Positions 8,801 through 17,405 of a DNA stretch of 64,000 bases are shown here, in pieces. A program made the translations under genes and the position numbers. The notes beneath the pieces are model-generated. The model made no database searches. It saw nothing but the letters and a program-made list of their open reading frames with translations, and was not told the DNA's origin. The stretch lies in the NCBI RefSeq assembly GCF_001696535.1, contig NZ_MBQE01000004.1, positions 496,001 to 560,000 of the forward strand, read 5' to 3'. Every line of letters starts with the position of its first letter. The stretch's first letter is position 1. Source of the stretch: Stappia indica. GTDB lineage: Bacteria > Pseudomonadota > Alphaproteobacteria > Rhizobiales > Stappiaceae.

Positions 8801-11800
8801 CGGCGGGTTTCCGCTTCGCTGTCCGCAGCGCCGTTGCCGTTGGCGGCGGAGTTGGCGCGGGCAGGGGCACGGGCGATGAGAATGCTGGCATCGACCTCGC
8901 CGCTGGCAAGCGGCAGGGCCTCGGTCTCGCCGAAGCCGTAAGCGGCAAGGCGCGCGGTCCAGTCCTCGCCGACGAGCAGCGGGGTCGCGGGACGTGGCGA
9001 GCCGGGAACGGGCGTCCACCAGTCGGCGCCGGTGCCGAGGATCAGCTCGGCATCGCTGGAGGGCGCGCGCTCAAGCGCCAGCAGCTGGCCGCCGGACGAC
9101 AGCATTGCGGCAAGGTCCTTGAGCATCGCATCGCCGGCGCCGCTCAGCGTGTCGCAGCAGATGGCGAGATCGTAGGGACCGCCTTCGGCAAGGGCGCCGT
9201 CCTCCGGCGAGAGGAAGCGCGTCTGGGCGCTGCCCGGCCAGTTGCGGCGCAGCCGCTCGGTCGTGCCGGGCGAGGGGTCGCCGACGGTGAGCGTGGCGTT
9301 GTAGGGCGACAGCAGCGTGTCGAGATGGCGGGCGACGGCCAACGAGCGCTCGCCGAGCACCAGCACGGAGAGCGGCTTGTCCTGCGGCCAGTCGGCAACG
9401 GCCCGTCCGGCGATGTCGAGGCAGGCGCGGCGCAGGGCTTGTGCGGCCGGGTCCGCATTGCGCCAGCCGGCGAGCAGGGCGGAGGAGAACAGCTCGCCGG
9501 CGCTGGCGGGCAGGCCCGTGCGCAGGAGAGCGGGAAGGTCGTCGGCAAGGCGCGCAAGCAGCGTCGCCTGCGACCCGTGGGCGCCGGCCTCAAACACCAG
9601 CGTCTGCACCAGCGAAGCCGGGTCGAGACCGTCGGCGGGATCGGCGATCCGCCACTTGCCGTCCTCTTCCTCCGCCAGGTCGTGCTGGGCGAGAAGGTCG
9701 AGGAAATGGGCCGCGAAGGGGGCGGCGCTCTCGTGCAGCGCGCCGTCGCGAACCTTGGCCGCGAGGACGAAGGGCGCACCGCCGAGCACGTCATGCAGCG
9801 CCCGGTGAGCGACCGTGCGGGCGAGCGCATCGGCCAAGAGGGCCGCGTCCGAGGGATCGTAATCGGCGCTCGCGACAAGGCCGAGATCGCCGGCGATCGC
9901 GGCAAGTGGCAGGGCGTGCGCCGCGCCGGCATCGGCCGGCGTCAGCAGGCGCGAGACGACGCGGTAGGTGAGGCCATGGTCGCGCTCAGTCATGTGGAAC
10001 TGAACCGCCTTGAAGCGGGCCCCCGTCAGGCGCGCGACGAGGCCGCCCTCGGCGTCGAGATAGTCGAAGCTGGCGACCAGAGAGCGGGCGCTGCCCTTTT
10101 CGACCCGGATGCGCACGGCAGCGGGAAGGGAGGCGGGGGCGTGCAGCTCGATGCCGGAAAAGCGGATCGGCAGGAAACCGCCTTCGGCCGGCTCGGAGCG
10201 CTGGCCGAGCAGGGCGAAGAGACCGTGGAATCCGGCATCGGCAACAGCCGGGTGCAGGGCGAACGTGCCGGGCTCCGGCAGGCTGGCGGGAGCCAGCAGA
10301 CCGAGGCGCGCCTCGCGCTCGCCCGACAGGACGGCGGTATCGGCAAGGCGGAAGGCCGGGCCGTAGTCGAGGCCATGCGCCAGCGTCAGCCGGTAGATCT
10401 CGTCGTGAGAAACCTTGAGGCCGGCCGTGTCCGCTTGCGGCGCGGGCGCGTCCGCTGCACCGGCCAGCGTGCGGAAGCCGGCCTTGGCGTAGAGCGACCA
10501 GTCGGCGCCGGCAAGGCGCGGGCGGGCATGGATCTCGATCACCCGGTCGTCCGGTGACAGGCGCACCATGGTCTCGTGCGTCTTGCCCTCGTCGAGCACC
10601 AGCGGGCGCAGGATCTCGAGGTCGCGCACCTCGATGCGCTCTTCGCCGCTCCACTGAAGCGCGGCGCGCAGGGCCATCTCGATGAAGCCGGCGGCCGGGA
10701 AGACGGCGGTCTGCTCCACCTTGTGATCGGCCAGGAACGGCAGCAGGTCGAGGTCGATGACGTTGAACCACTCCGCCGTTTCCGGGCGCAGGCGCTTGCC
10801 GGCCAGCGGCCAGCCGCGCTCGCCATGGGCGGTGATGCGCTCGTCCGTCTCCGGCGGCAGGAAGGGGGTGAGCTGCCAGGGATAGTCCGGCAGGACCGGC
10901 AGGTTGCGCCCCTGCGGCCCGACATAGAGGTCGAGATCGGGCGCGGCGCCATGGGCGACGATGCGCGCGGCGATGGTGTCGATATCGGCGAGCGGCGCAC
11001 CTTCGCTGCGCGGCGCCTCGAGGCTGGCGAGCACCGGCGTCTGGTTGCCGACGCTGCGCAGCGCATCGCGCACATAGGTGGTGAGCACCGCCTTGGGGCC
11101 GATTTCGACCACGAGGTCGACCGGCTGCTCGGCAAGGCGCGCGACCGCATCGGTGAAGCGCACCGGGCGGCGGACATTCTCCCACCAGTAGGAGGCATCC
11201 GGTGTGATCTCGTCCAGCTCCGGCGTGACGGAGGAGAGGAACGGGATCGCCGGGGCGTTGCAGGTCAGCGTGCCGAGCGCCTCGCGCAGCGGCTGCTCGA
11301 TGGGATCGACCAGCGCGCTGTGGAACGGATAGGCGATGTTGAGCTTGCGCAGGGCCCACCGCTTCTTGCGGGCAAGGCGCGCGAACGCGTCGATGCTCTC
11401 CGTCGGGCCGGAGATGGTGACGCTGCGCGGGGAGTTGATCGCCGAAAGCTCGATGCCCGGCAGGCCGGCCTCGGCGATGGCGGCCTTGGCGTCCTCCGCC
11501 GGAAGCAGGAGCGCCGCCATGCTGCCGAGATGGCGCACCACCTCCTGCTGCGTCGAGCGGGCATGGATGATGCGCGTTGCGGTGGCGAGATCCAGCATGC
11601 CCGAGCACCAGGCCGCGGCAACCTCGCCGACGCTGTGGCCGAGCACGGCGGCGGGCGCGATGCCGCGCGCCTTCAGCGCGGTGACGAGGGCCACCTGCAC
11701 GGCGAACAGCAGCGGCTGGGCGATCTCGGTCCGCTCGATCTCCGTCTCCAGGTCCTTGGAGAACAGCATGGTGACGAGCGACCAGCCCGAAACGGCCATG

Positions 11801-13479
11801 AAATGCCGGTCGACGCTCTCCAGCGCCTCGCGGAAGGCCTTGTCGCCGGAATAGGCGTCCTGGCCCATGCCGGCCCATTGCGAGCCGTTGCCGGAGAAGG
11901 CGAAGGCGACGCCGCGGGTGCGCGGGGCGGTCTTGCCCTCGATGGCGGCGGGCGCCTCCTTGCCCTCGGCGAAGGCCTGCAGGGCGGAAATCTTGGCGGC
12001 GCTGTCGCCGAGTACGACGAGACGATGGTCGTGCAGGTCGCGGCGGCGGGCGGCGGCGTCGATCACCGCGCCGGCCGTGTCGCCGTGATCCTCGACAAGG
12101 GCGGCATAGCGGCCGGCCAGCTCGCGCAGCGCGCCTTGCGAGCGCGCCGAGATCACCAGCGGCGCGGTGTCGGGCACGCCGCTGTCGGCAGCTCCCAGCG
12201 GTTCCACTTCGCCGATGACGGTGTGGGCGTTGGTGCCGCCGAAGCCGAAGGAGTTGATGCCGGCAAGCCGTGGGCGGGCGCCGCGCGCCAGCTCGACCTG
12301 CTCGGCGGCAACAGCAAGGTTGAGGCCGGCAAAGTCGATGTTCGGGTTCGGCTCGTTGAAATGCAGCGACTTCGGCAGCCGGTCGTGGCGCAGCGCCAGC
12401 ACCGACTTGAGGATGCCGACGAGGCCGGAGACCGGCTCCAGGTGGCCGACATTGGTCTTGACCGAGCCGATGGGCAGCGGGGCGCCGCGCTTGCGGCCGA
12501 TGGCGGTGCCGAGCGCGTTGGCCTCGGCCGGGTCGCCGACCTGGGTGCCGGTGCCGTGCGCCTCGACGAAGGCGAGATCGTCCGGCGAGATGCCGAGCTC
12601 ATCGCTGTAGATGCTCTCCAGCAGGGTCTTCTGCGCCGGGGAGGAGGGCAGCGACAGGCCGGCGGTGCGCCCGTCCGCATTGATGCCGGTGGCAAGGATC
12701 CGGGCGCGCGGCTCGCGCGCGGTCGTGTCGCGCTGCAGCACCATCGCCACCGCGCCCTCGGAGCGGACATAGCCGTCGCCGGACGCGTCGAAGGCGCGGC
12801 ACAGGCCCTGCGGCGACAGCATCGAGGCGCGGGCGAAGCCGATGAAGGAGAAGGGGCTGAGCAGCAGGTTGACGCCGGCGACGATGGCCGTGTCGATCTG
12901 ACCGCTCTCGATGGCGCTGACCGCCTGGTGCAGGGCCACCAGCGAGGACGAACAGGCGGTGTCGAGCGTGAAACTCGGCCCGCGCAGGTCGAAGATGTAG
13001 GAGACGCGGTTGGAGATGATCGACAGGGTGTTGCCGGTCATCGTCTGCACGTCGACGGAGGGAAGGTCGAACAGCAGCCGCTGGTGATAATCGAGGCCCG
13101 AGGCGCCGACATAGACGCCGGTCTGGGTGCCGGCGAGGTCGGACGGACGCAGGCCGGCGTTCTCGATGGCCTCCCACACGACCTGCAGCAGCAGCCGCTG
13201 CTGCGGATCGATCTGCACCGCCTCGCGCGGGGAAATGCCGAAGAAGCCGGCGTCGAAGCCCCACACGTCGTCGATCTGGCCGGCGGCGAAGGTGAAGCTG
13301 CGGCCCGAGGTGCCCGGGCGGGGATGGTGGAAGCCGCGCGTGTCGAAGCGGTCGGGGCGAATCTCGCTGACGGAGCACCGGCCCTCGTTGAGCAATGTCC
13401 AGAAGGCCTCCACTGTCCCGGCACCGGGAAGGCGTGCCGCATAGCCGGTGATGACAGTGTTATTCGCGCGCAAGGACAT
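5884..13479 (-). CDS. rkpA: RkpA-like highly reducing type I polyketide/fatty acid synthase
   Basis: This is a multidomain synthase of about 2531 aa. Domains in order: ketosynthase with Cys176 in DTACSSS, His308 in HGTGT and His346 in NVGHLE; acyltransferase with Ser616 in GHSVGE; dehydratase with His919 in ADHKVEQTAVFP; a linker of about 300 residues (about 1180-1480) where fungal-type synthases carry a methyltransferase but no SAM motif is seen; enoylreductase with GGAGGVGLAAIQ near 1925; ketoreductase with GGFGGFG near 2130 and Tyr2269 in NYVAANGY; and an acyl carrier protein with Ser2438 in GMDSLMAL. All catalytic residues are present, so a saturated chain is expected. The ATG at 13479 follows GGGAAGAG. 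An upstream in-frame start at 13548 has no such site. The next gene starts at its stop, so the two form an operon. Confidence 0.92.
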   Translation of the reverse strand: MSLRANNTVITGYAARLPGAGTVEAFWTLLNEGRCSVSEIRPDRFDTRGFHHPRPGTSGRSFTFAAGQIDDVWGFDAGFFGISPREAVQIDPQQRLLLQVVWEAIENAGLRPSDLAGTQTGVYVGASGLDYHQRLLFDLPSVDVQTMTGNTLSIISNRVSYIFDLRGPSFTLDTACSSSLVALHQAVSAIESGQIDTAIVAGVNLLLSPFSFIGFARASMLSPQGLCRAFDASGDGYVRSEGAVAMVLQRDTTAREPRARILATGINADGRTAGLSLPSSPAQKTLLESIYSDELGISPDDLAFVEAHGTGTQVGDPAEANALGTAIGRKRGAPLPIGSVKTNVGHLEPVSGLVGILKSVLALRHDRLPKSLHFNEPNPNIDFAGLNLAVAAEQVELARGARPRLAGINSFGFGGTNAHTVIGEVEPLGAADSGVPDTAPLVISARSQGALRELAGRYAALVEDHGDTAGAVIDAAARRRDLHDHRLVVLGDSAAKISALQAFAEGKEAPAAIEGKTAPRTRGVAFAFSGNGSQWAGMGQDAYSGDKAFREALESVDRHFMAVSGWSLVTMLFSKDLETEIERTEIAQPLLFAVQVALVTALKARGIAPAAVLGHSVGEVAAAWCSGMLDLATATRIIHARSTQQEVVRHLGSMAALLLPAEDAKAAIAEAGLPGIELSAINSPRSVTISGPTESIDAFARLARKKRWALRKLNIAYPFHSALVDPIEQPLREALGTLTCNAPAIPFLSSVTPELDEITPDASYWWENVRRPVRFTDAVARLAEQPVDLVVEIGPKAVLTTYVRDALRSVGNQTPVLASLEAPRSEGAPLADIDTIAARIVAHGAAPDLDLYVGPQGRNLPVLPDYPWQLTPFLPPETDERITAHGERGWPLAGKRLRPETAEWFNVIDLDLLPFLADHKVEQTAVFPAAGFIEMALRAALQWSGEERIEVRDLEILRPLVLDEGKTHETMVRLSPDDRVIEIHARPRLAGADWSLYAKAGFRTLAGAADAPAPQADTAGLKVSHDEIYRLTLAHGLDYGPAFRLADTAVLSGEREARLGLLAPASLPEPGTFALHPAVADAGFHGLFALLGQRSEPAEGGFLPIRFSGIELHAPASLPAAVRIRVEKGSARSLVASFDYLDAEGGLVARLTGARFKAVQFHMTERDHGLTYRVVSRLLTPADAGAAHALPLAAIAGDLGLVASADYDPSDAALLADALARTVAHRALHDVLGGAPFVLAAKVRDGALHESAAPFAAHFLDLLAQHDLAEEEDGKWRIADPADGLDPASLVQTLVFEAGAHGSQATLLARLADDLPALLRTGLPASAGELFSSALLAGWRNADPAAQALRRACLDIAGRAVADWPQDKPLSVLVLGERSLAVARHLDTLLSPYNATLTVGDPSPGTTERLRRNWPGSAQTRFLSPEDGALAEGGPYDLAICCDTLSGAGDAMLKDLAAMLSSGGQLLALERAPSSDAELILGTGADWWTPVPGSPRPATPLLVGEDWTARLAAYGFGETEALPLASGEVDASILIARAPARANSAANGNGAADSEAETRRMAIVCDADGPSRAVASALRECLKPHAIEAVLVSGGTPGSDDDLIAADLDDPATWGGDTPLAAAARDGIVHLAGAYARTGAGEDASASLSSRTWQLAQMLKGRGSAAGPIVVVAPEGARAPACGTAPDPLQAGVWAFGRVAMNEFPSAGLRLVDIRKDLDASAAALRLAAEIVGLDRADERELVIDGDTRLGLRLERGPELPQPGSGAADEGTGILRLDIAQQGSLDRLSWSRIPARALVGDEVEIAVEASGLNFRDVMWALGLLPEEALEDGFAGPTLGMECAGTVVATGPQARRLRPGDKVIAFAPACFASRVTVSEKGCARTPQGLAPEAAATIPVAFLTSYYALHRLARLEAHETVLIHGGAGGVGLAAIQVARHIGATIIATAGSPEKRSLLRQLGVDHVLDSRSLTFADDVMRLTGGEGIEVVLNSLSGEAMERSIEVLAPFGRFLELGKRDYYENTHLGLRPFRRNLSYFGIDADQLLIHQPALAERLLDELMQLFADGALSPLPYRAFEADEAVAAFRLMQQAGHIGKIVIRPPQQPAAPQAAPAPFRFESEAGSLVVVGGFGGFGAALIGRLADMGATRIDVLSRRGATTPEAAALIEEMGRRGVTVVGHACDATSESAVTAALAAIRKDAGAIQAAFHTAMVLHDTLLSNLTREQLDAVLAPKVRGAQLLDRLTRGDALRQFVLFSSATTLVGNPGQANYVAANGYLEGLAARRRAEGLPGLAVAWGAISDAGYLARNADVGDLLARKLGRHALTAREALDGLATLMALPQDDAAAAAPGYARIDWAAARRDLALLATPFAERLGIAAGNDGAGEGGTIDLAALVKGLDRASAIGKICKLLAVEIGRILRIGEDDIDPARPLTEVGMDSLMALELRMAAERQFGIDIPLMSLANGATLSDMATRIADQALSGGAGVGADLSSEARTNAMQHLGDDVFDGDAEALADVAAEVEERTRNVRSLL

Positions 13480-13885
13480 CCAAAACTCTTCCCTAGCGGC
13501 TCTTGCGAGCCAATGCTGCCAAGCGGCGGCACCCTGCGAGGATGCCACCGGATGTTGTCGTCGGGTTGCATGTCCCCTGCAACCGCCGTGCCGGCCTTGC
13601 GGCCGGCGATGCGGACCCGCCCCCGGATCCGACCACCTTGCCCAGCCCCCGGATCGGGAGCGGGCCCTGCCGCCGTTCCCTACCGAGCATACTCTCCCGC
13701 CACAACCGCAAAGCGTGTTCGCGCGGCGTGGCCGGGTTTTTTCAATATATCAAGACGAGGCGGTCTTCAAAGCGTCGATAATAAGGCAATATTGCATCGC
13801 AGCATGGATTTCTCCAGATATTTGTGCCCTTACGGAATCTTCGAGCGTGCCATCTGAAATGTCTCATCTTTCAAGATGATGACAG
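13480..13885. promoter_or_regulatory. Intergenic region upstream of the rkpA-like gene, with a possible promoter
   Basis: These 406 bases separate the rkpA-like gene from galE, both on the minus strand. The stretch around 13735-13870 is clearly AT-richer than its surroundings. Reading toward rkpA, TTGAAG (13770-13765) and TATATT (13749-13744) are 15 bases apart and could be -35 and -10 elements, although the spacing is short. Just after the galE stop is an inverted repeat (TCATCT 13864-13869 and AGATGA 13874-13879), a weak terminator or operator. No gene was recognised. Confidence 0.35.
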
Positions 13886-14881
13886 TCAGCTCTCGCTGCG
13901 TTGCAAAAGCTTGCGCTCCCAGGCAAGGGCGTGTGCGGCGATCGTGTCGATGTCGTCATGGACGGGCGCCCAGCCGAGCCTTGCGAGAATCTGCCGGTTG
14001 TCGGCGATGACGCTGGCGATGTCGCCCGGACGGCGCGGGCCGGTATGCACGGGGAAGTCGCGGCCCGACAGCCGCTTCACCGCGCCGATGGTCTCCAGCA
14101 CGGTGTATCCGCGCCCGTAGCCGCAATTGAGCGTGAAGCCGGCATCGCCCGCCCGCAGCTGCTGCAGGGCGAGGTAATGCGCCTCGACGAGATCGGTCAC
14201 ATGGATGAAGTCGCGCTCGGCGGTGCCGTCGCGGGTCGGGTAGTCGGTGCCGTGGATGGTCAGCCCGTCGCGCAGGCCGAGCGCGGCCTCGCATGCGACC
14301 TTGAGCAGATGCGCCGCGCCCCGCGTCGAGTGGCCGGCGCGCCCCTGCGGATCGGCGCCGGCCACGTTGAAATAGCGCAGCACGCCGCAGCGCAGCGAGT
14401 GGGCGCCGGCGATATCGGCGAGCATCCGCTCGCTCATCAGCTTCGACGTGCCATAGGGGGAGGTGGGCAGGGCCGGCGCGCTTTCGTCGACCGGCTCGGA
14501 GCCGACCTCGCCATAGACGGCGGCGGTGGAGGAGAAGATGACGTTGACGATGCCCGCAGCGCGGCAGCCCTCGATCAGGGCCAGCGTCGCGCAGGTGTTG
14601 TTGCGGTAGTACTTTTCGGGCCGCTCGACGGATTCGGGAACTGAGACCGAGCCGGCGAAGTGCAGCACCGCGTCGACCGGCTCGTCGGCAAGCTCCAGCG
14701 CGCGGGCGAGGGCCTGGCCGTCGGCGATGTCGCCCTGCACGAAGCGCGCGGCCGGCGGCACCGACCATGCGTGCCCGCCCTCCAGGCTGTCGATAACGAC
14801 GACGCGCTCGCCCGCATCGAGCAGGCGCCACGCCATGTGGCTGCCGATGTAACCTGCGCCACCGGTTACAAGAACCGCCAT
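13886..14881 (-). CDS. galE: UDP-glucose 4-epimerase
   Basis: This is a 331-aa extended SDR that interconverts UDP-glucose and UDP-galactose in the cytoplasm, using bound NAD. Seen: the nucleotide-binding VTGGAGYIGSH at the N-terminus, LHFAGSVSVPESV, the catalytic serine in IFSSTAAVYG, YxxxK as YGTSK, and RYFNVAGAD. The length is normal for GalE. The ATG at 14881 is preceded by AGGAGG with 5-base spacing. The long open frame upstream of it is a high-GC artefact. It lies back to back with the UDP-glucose dehydrogenase gene, so both use the UDP-glucose pool. A second GalE-like gene is at 41932. Confidence 0.9.
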   Translation of the reverse strand: MAVLVTGGAGYIGSHMAWRLLDAGERVVVIDSLEGGHAWSVPPAARFVQGDIADGQALARALELADEPVDAVLHFAGSVSVPESVERPEKYYRNNTCATLALIEGCRAAGIVNVIFSSTAAVYGEVGSEPVDESAPALPTSPYGTSKLMSERMLADIAGAHSLRCGVLRYFNVAGADPQGRAGHSTRGAAHLLKVACEAALGLRDGLTIHGTDYPTRDGTAERDFIHVTDLVEAHYLALQQLRAGDAGFTLNCGYGRGYTVLETIGAVKRLSGRDFPVHTGPRRPGDIASVIADNRQILARLGWAPVHDDIDTIAAHALAWERKLLQRSES

Positions 14882-15180
14882 GTTCCCCTCCTGCCGATGA
14901 GTCCGGCGGCGCGCGCAGCGCCCGTCCGCGCGTGCCCGCCCCAGCCGTGTTAGCGGGTTGACAAACGGGTGGCAAGCGAACAGGAACGCAGCGGACCGGC
15001 GCGCCTCGACGCCGGGGCGCGCGCGCCCCGCACGCGATCCGAAGGGGCGCCGGGACCCGGGACGCCTGTCGGGGTTCCGCCTGCAAGATCGTGACGTGAA
15101 CAGCACCGGTACGGCCCCGCGGCGCCGCCTCCCGCCCGACCGCAAGGCCCCTCTCTTTCCAGGAAAGTCCAGGAGCACGC
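14882..15180. other. Divergent intergenic region between galE and the UDP-glucose dehydrogenase gene
   Basis: These 299 bases carry the ribosome binding sites of both flanking genes (AGGAGG for galE, CCAGGAG for the dehydrogenase gene), and presumably two divergent promoters. No clear operator or small gene was recognised. Confidence 0.4.
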
Positions 15181-16500
15181 ATGCGCATCGCAATGATTGG
15201 CACCGGCTATGTCGGCCTGGTTTCGGGTGTCTGCTTTTCCGAGTTCGGCTTCGACGTCGCCTGCGTCGACATCGACGCCAGCAAGATCGAGCGGCTCAAT
15301 GCCGGCGAGGTGCCCATCTACGAGCCCGGTCTCGACGGGCTGATCGAGCGGAACCTGTCCGCCGGGCGCCTGTCCTTCACCACCGATTTCGATACGGCTG
15401 TCGCCAGGGCCGACGTGGTCTTCGTCGCGGTCGGCACGCCCTCGCGCCGCGGTGACGGCGAAGCGGATCTCACCTATGTCTATGCCGCCGCGCGCCAGAT
15501 CGCCAAGGCGATGCGGCCGGGCACGGTGGTCGTGATCAAGTCCACCGTGGTCGTCGGCACCTGCCGCAAGGTCGCCGAGATCATCCGCGAAGAGCGGCCG
15601 GGCGTCGACTTCTCCGTCGCCTCCAACCCGGAATTCCTGCGCGAAGGCTCGGCCATCGAGGACTTCATGCGTCCCGACCGGGTGGTTGTCGGCGCCGAGG
15701 ACGAGCGGGCGGAAGCCGCGCTGCGCCGTCTCTACCGTCCGCTCTACCTGCGCGAGACGCCGATCCTCGTCACCTCGCTGGAAAATGCCGAGCTGACCAA
15801 ATACGCGGCCAACGCCTTCCTGGCGGTGAAGATCACCTTCATCAACGAGATCGCCAACCTGTGCGAGAAGGTCGGCGGCGACGTCCAGAAGGTCGCGAGC
15901 GGCATAGGCCTCGACAACCGCATAGGCTCCAAGTTCCTGCATGCCGGCCCCGGCTTCGGCGGCTCGTGCTTCCCCAAGGACACGACCGCGCTGGCCGCCA
16001 CCGGCCTCAAGCACGGCGCGCCGCAGCGGCTGGTGGAGACCACCATCGCCGTCAACGAGGAGCGCAAGCGGCAGATGGCCGAGCGGGTGCTGGCGGCGCT
16101 GGGGCCCGAGACCGCCGGCAAGCGCGTCGGCATCCTCGGCATCGCCTTCAAGCCCAACACCGACGACGTGCGCGATGCCCCCTCGCTGGTGATCGTGCCG
16201 GCGCTGCAGGCGGCCGGCGTCACCGTCGTCGCCCACGATCCGGAGGCGCGCGGCCAGGCCGAGCCGCTGCTGCCGGGCCTGGAATGGCGGGCGAACCCCT
16301 ATGACGTCGCCGTCGACGTCGATGTGCTGGCGGTGATCACCGAGTGGAACACCTATCGCGGCCTCGACCTGGCCGAGATCGCCCGGCGCATGCGCGGGCA
16401 CGCGGTGGTCGACATGCGCAACATCTGGCAGGGCTCGGATGTGGTCGCCGCCGGCCTCGACTATCAGGGCATCGGCAAGACGCCGCTCTCGGTCGGCTGA
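15181..16500 (+). CDS. ugd: UDP-glucose 6-dehydrogenase
   Basis: This 439-aa enzyme oxidises UDP-glucose to UDP-glucuronate with two NAD+, supplying uronic acid for capsule or LPS. Seen: the Rossmann motif IGTGYVGLVSG at the start, VGTPS, the ASNPEFLREG stretch near residue 145, the catalytic Cys263 in GGSCFPKDT, and GIAFKPNTDDVRDAPS. Full length, with AGGAG 5 bases before the ATG. The rhizobial counterpart is often called rkpK. The cysQ gene follows after 50 bases on the same strand. Confidence 0.95.
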   Translation: MRIAMIGTGYVGLVSGVCFSEFGFDVACVDIDASKIERLNAGEVPIYEPGLDGLIERNLSAGRLSFTTDFDTAVARADVVFVAVGTPSRRGDGEADLTYVYAAARQIAKAMRPGTVVVIKSTVVVGTCRKVAEIIREERPGVDFSVASNPEFLREGSAIEDFMRPDRVVVGAEDERAEAALRRLYRPLYLRETPILVTSLENAELTKYAANAFLAVKITFINEIANLCEKVGGDVQKVASGIGLDNRIGSKFLHAGPGFGGSCFPKDTTALAATGLKHGAPQRLVETTIAVNEERKRQMAERVLAALGPETAGKRVGILGIAFKPNTDDVRDAPSLVIVPALQAAGVTVVAHDPEARGQAEPLLPGLEWRANPYDVAVDVDVLAVITEWNTYRGLDLAEIARRMRGHAVVDMRNIWQGSDVVAAGLDYQGIGKTPLSVG

Positions 16501-16550
16501 CGCGCGCCGGACCGATCACCTCAGGTGCAACACATGACCGGAGACAGGCC

Positions 16551-17405
16551 ATGCGGATGACGGACGACATGCAGGCGCTCAGGGCGCTCTGCCTCGAGGC
16601 GGGCGCGGTGCTGCTCGACTATTTCCACGGCGGCGTCGCGGTGGAGAGCAAGGCCGACGACAGCCCGGTGACCGAGGCCGACCGCCGCGCCGAGGCGATC
16701 ATCCTCACCGGGCTCGCGAAGGCGTTTCCGGGCGTGCCGGTGGTCGCGGAGGAGGAAGTCTCCGCCGGCCGTCTGCCCGAGGCCGTCGGCGAGCGATTCT
16801 TCCTCGTCGATCCGCTGGACGGCACGCGCGAGTTCATCTCCGGCCGCGGCGATTTCACCGTGAATATCGCGCTGGTGGAAAAGGGCATTCCGGTGATGGG
16901 CGCCGTCTACGCGCCGCATCGCGGGTCGCTCTATCTCGGGCGGCTCGGTGAGGGGGCGGTGGAGGAGACCGTCGCGGCGGACGGGGCCGGGGCCGGCGGC
17001 GAGGTCGTGCCGATGCAGGTGCGCGCCGAGCCGAAGGTGCCGCCGGTGGCGGTCGCCAGCCGCTCGCACCGGGACGCGGAGACCGATGCGCTGCTGACCT
17101 CGATGGGCGTCAGCGACACGGTCAGCGTCGGCTCGTCGCTGAAGTTCTGCCTGGTGGCGCGCGGAGAGGCGGATCTCTATCCGCGCTTCGGACGGACGAT
17201 GGAATGGGATACGGCGGCGGGCCACGCCGTTCTGCTCGCCGCCGGCGGCAGCGTCGCGCGCCTCGACGGTGCGCCCTTCCTCTATGGCAAACGCAACCAG
17301 CCGCACGATTCCGACTTCGCCAATCCGGGCTTCCTGGCGGCCGGTACGGCCGACCTGGTGCGGGAGGCGGCCGTGAAGGTCGCCGAGGCGTCGGCTGCCG
17401 GCTGA
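16551..17405 (+). CDS. cysQ: 3'(2'),5'-bisphosphate nucleotidase CysQ
   Basis: This 284-aa protein is an inositol monophosphatase-fold enzyme that hydrolyses PAP, the product left after PAPS is used. It prevents PAP from inhibiting sulfotransferases and PAPS reductase. Seen: SPVTEADRRAE, VVAEEE, the metal-binding DPLDGTREFISG, and WDTAAGHAVLLAAGG near the C-terminus. The ATG at 16551 has GGAG 7 bases upstream. A longer frame from 16344 would overlap the dehydrogenase gene and is not needed. Its place between sugar-nucleotide genes and the PAPS-forming cysD-cysNC pair suggests service to glycan sulfation as well as cysteine synthesis. Confidence 0.9.
   Translation: MRMTDDMQALRALCLEAGAVLLDYFHGGVAVESKADDSPVTEADRRAEAIILTGLAKAFPGVPVVAEEEVSAGRLPEAVGERFFLVDPLDGTREFISGRGDFTVNIALVEKGIPVMGAVYAPHRGSLYLGRLGEGAVEETVAADGAGAGGEVVPMQVRAEPKVPPVAVASRSHRDAETDALLTSMGVSDTVSVGSSLKFCLVARGEADLYPRFGRTMEWDTAAGHAVLLAAGGSVARLDGAPFLYGKRNQPHDSDFANPGFLAAGTADLVREAAVKVAEASAAG

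Noticed and set aside
7591-13857. Two long plus-strand frames opposite the PKS (7591-10557 and 10576-13857)
   Set aside because: Same antisense GC artefact; the minus-strand frame carries all catalytic motifs of a polyketide synthase.
14882-15193. N-terminal extension of galE by about 100 residues
   Set aside because: The Rossmann motif begins at the ATG at 14881, which has a strong AGGAGG; the extension is Arg-rich and runs into the divergent promoter region.
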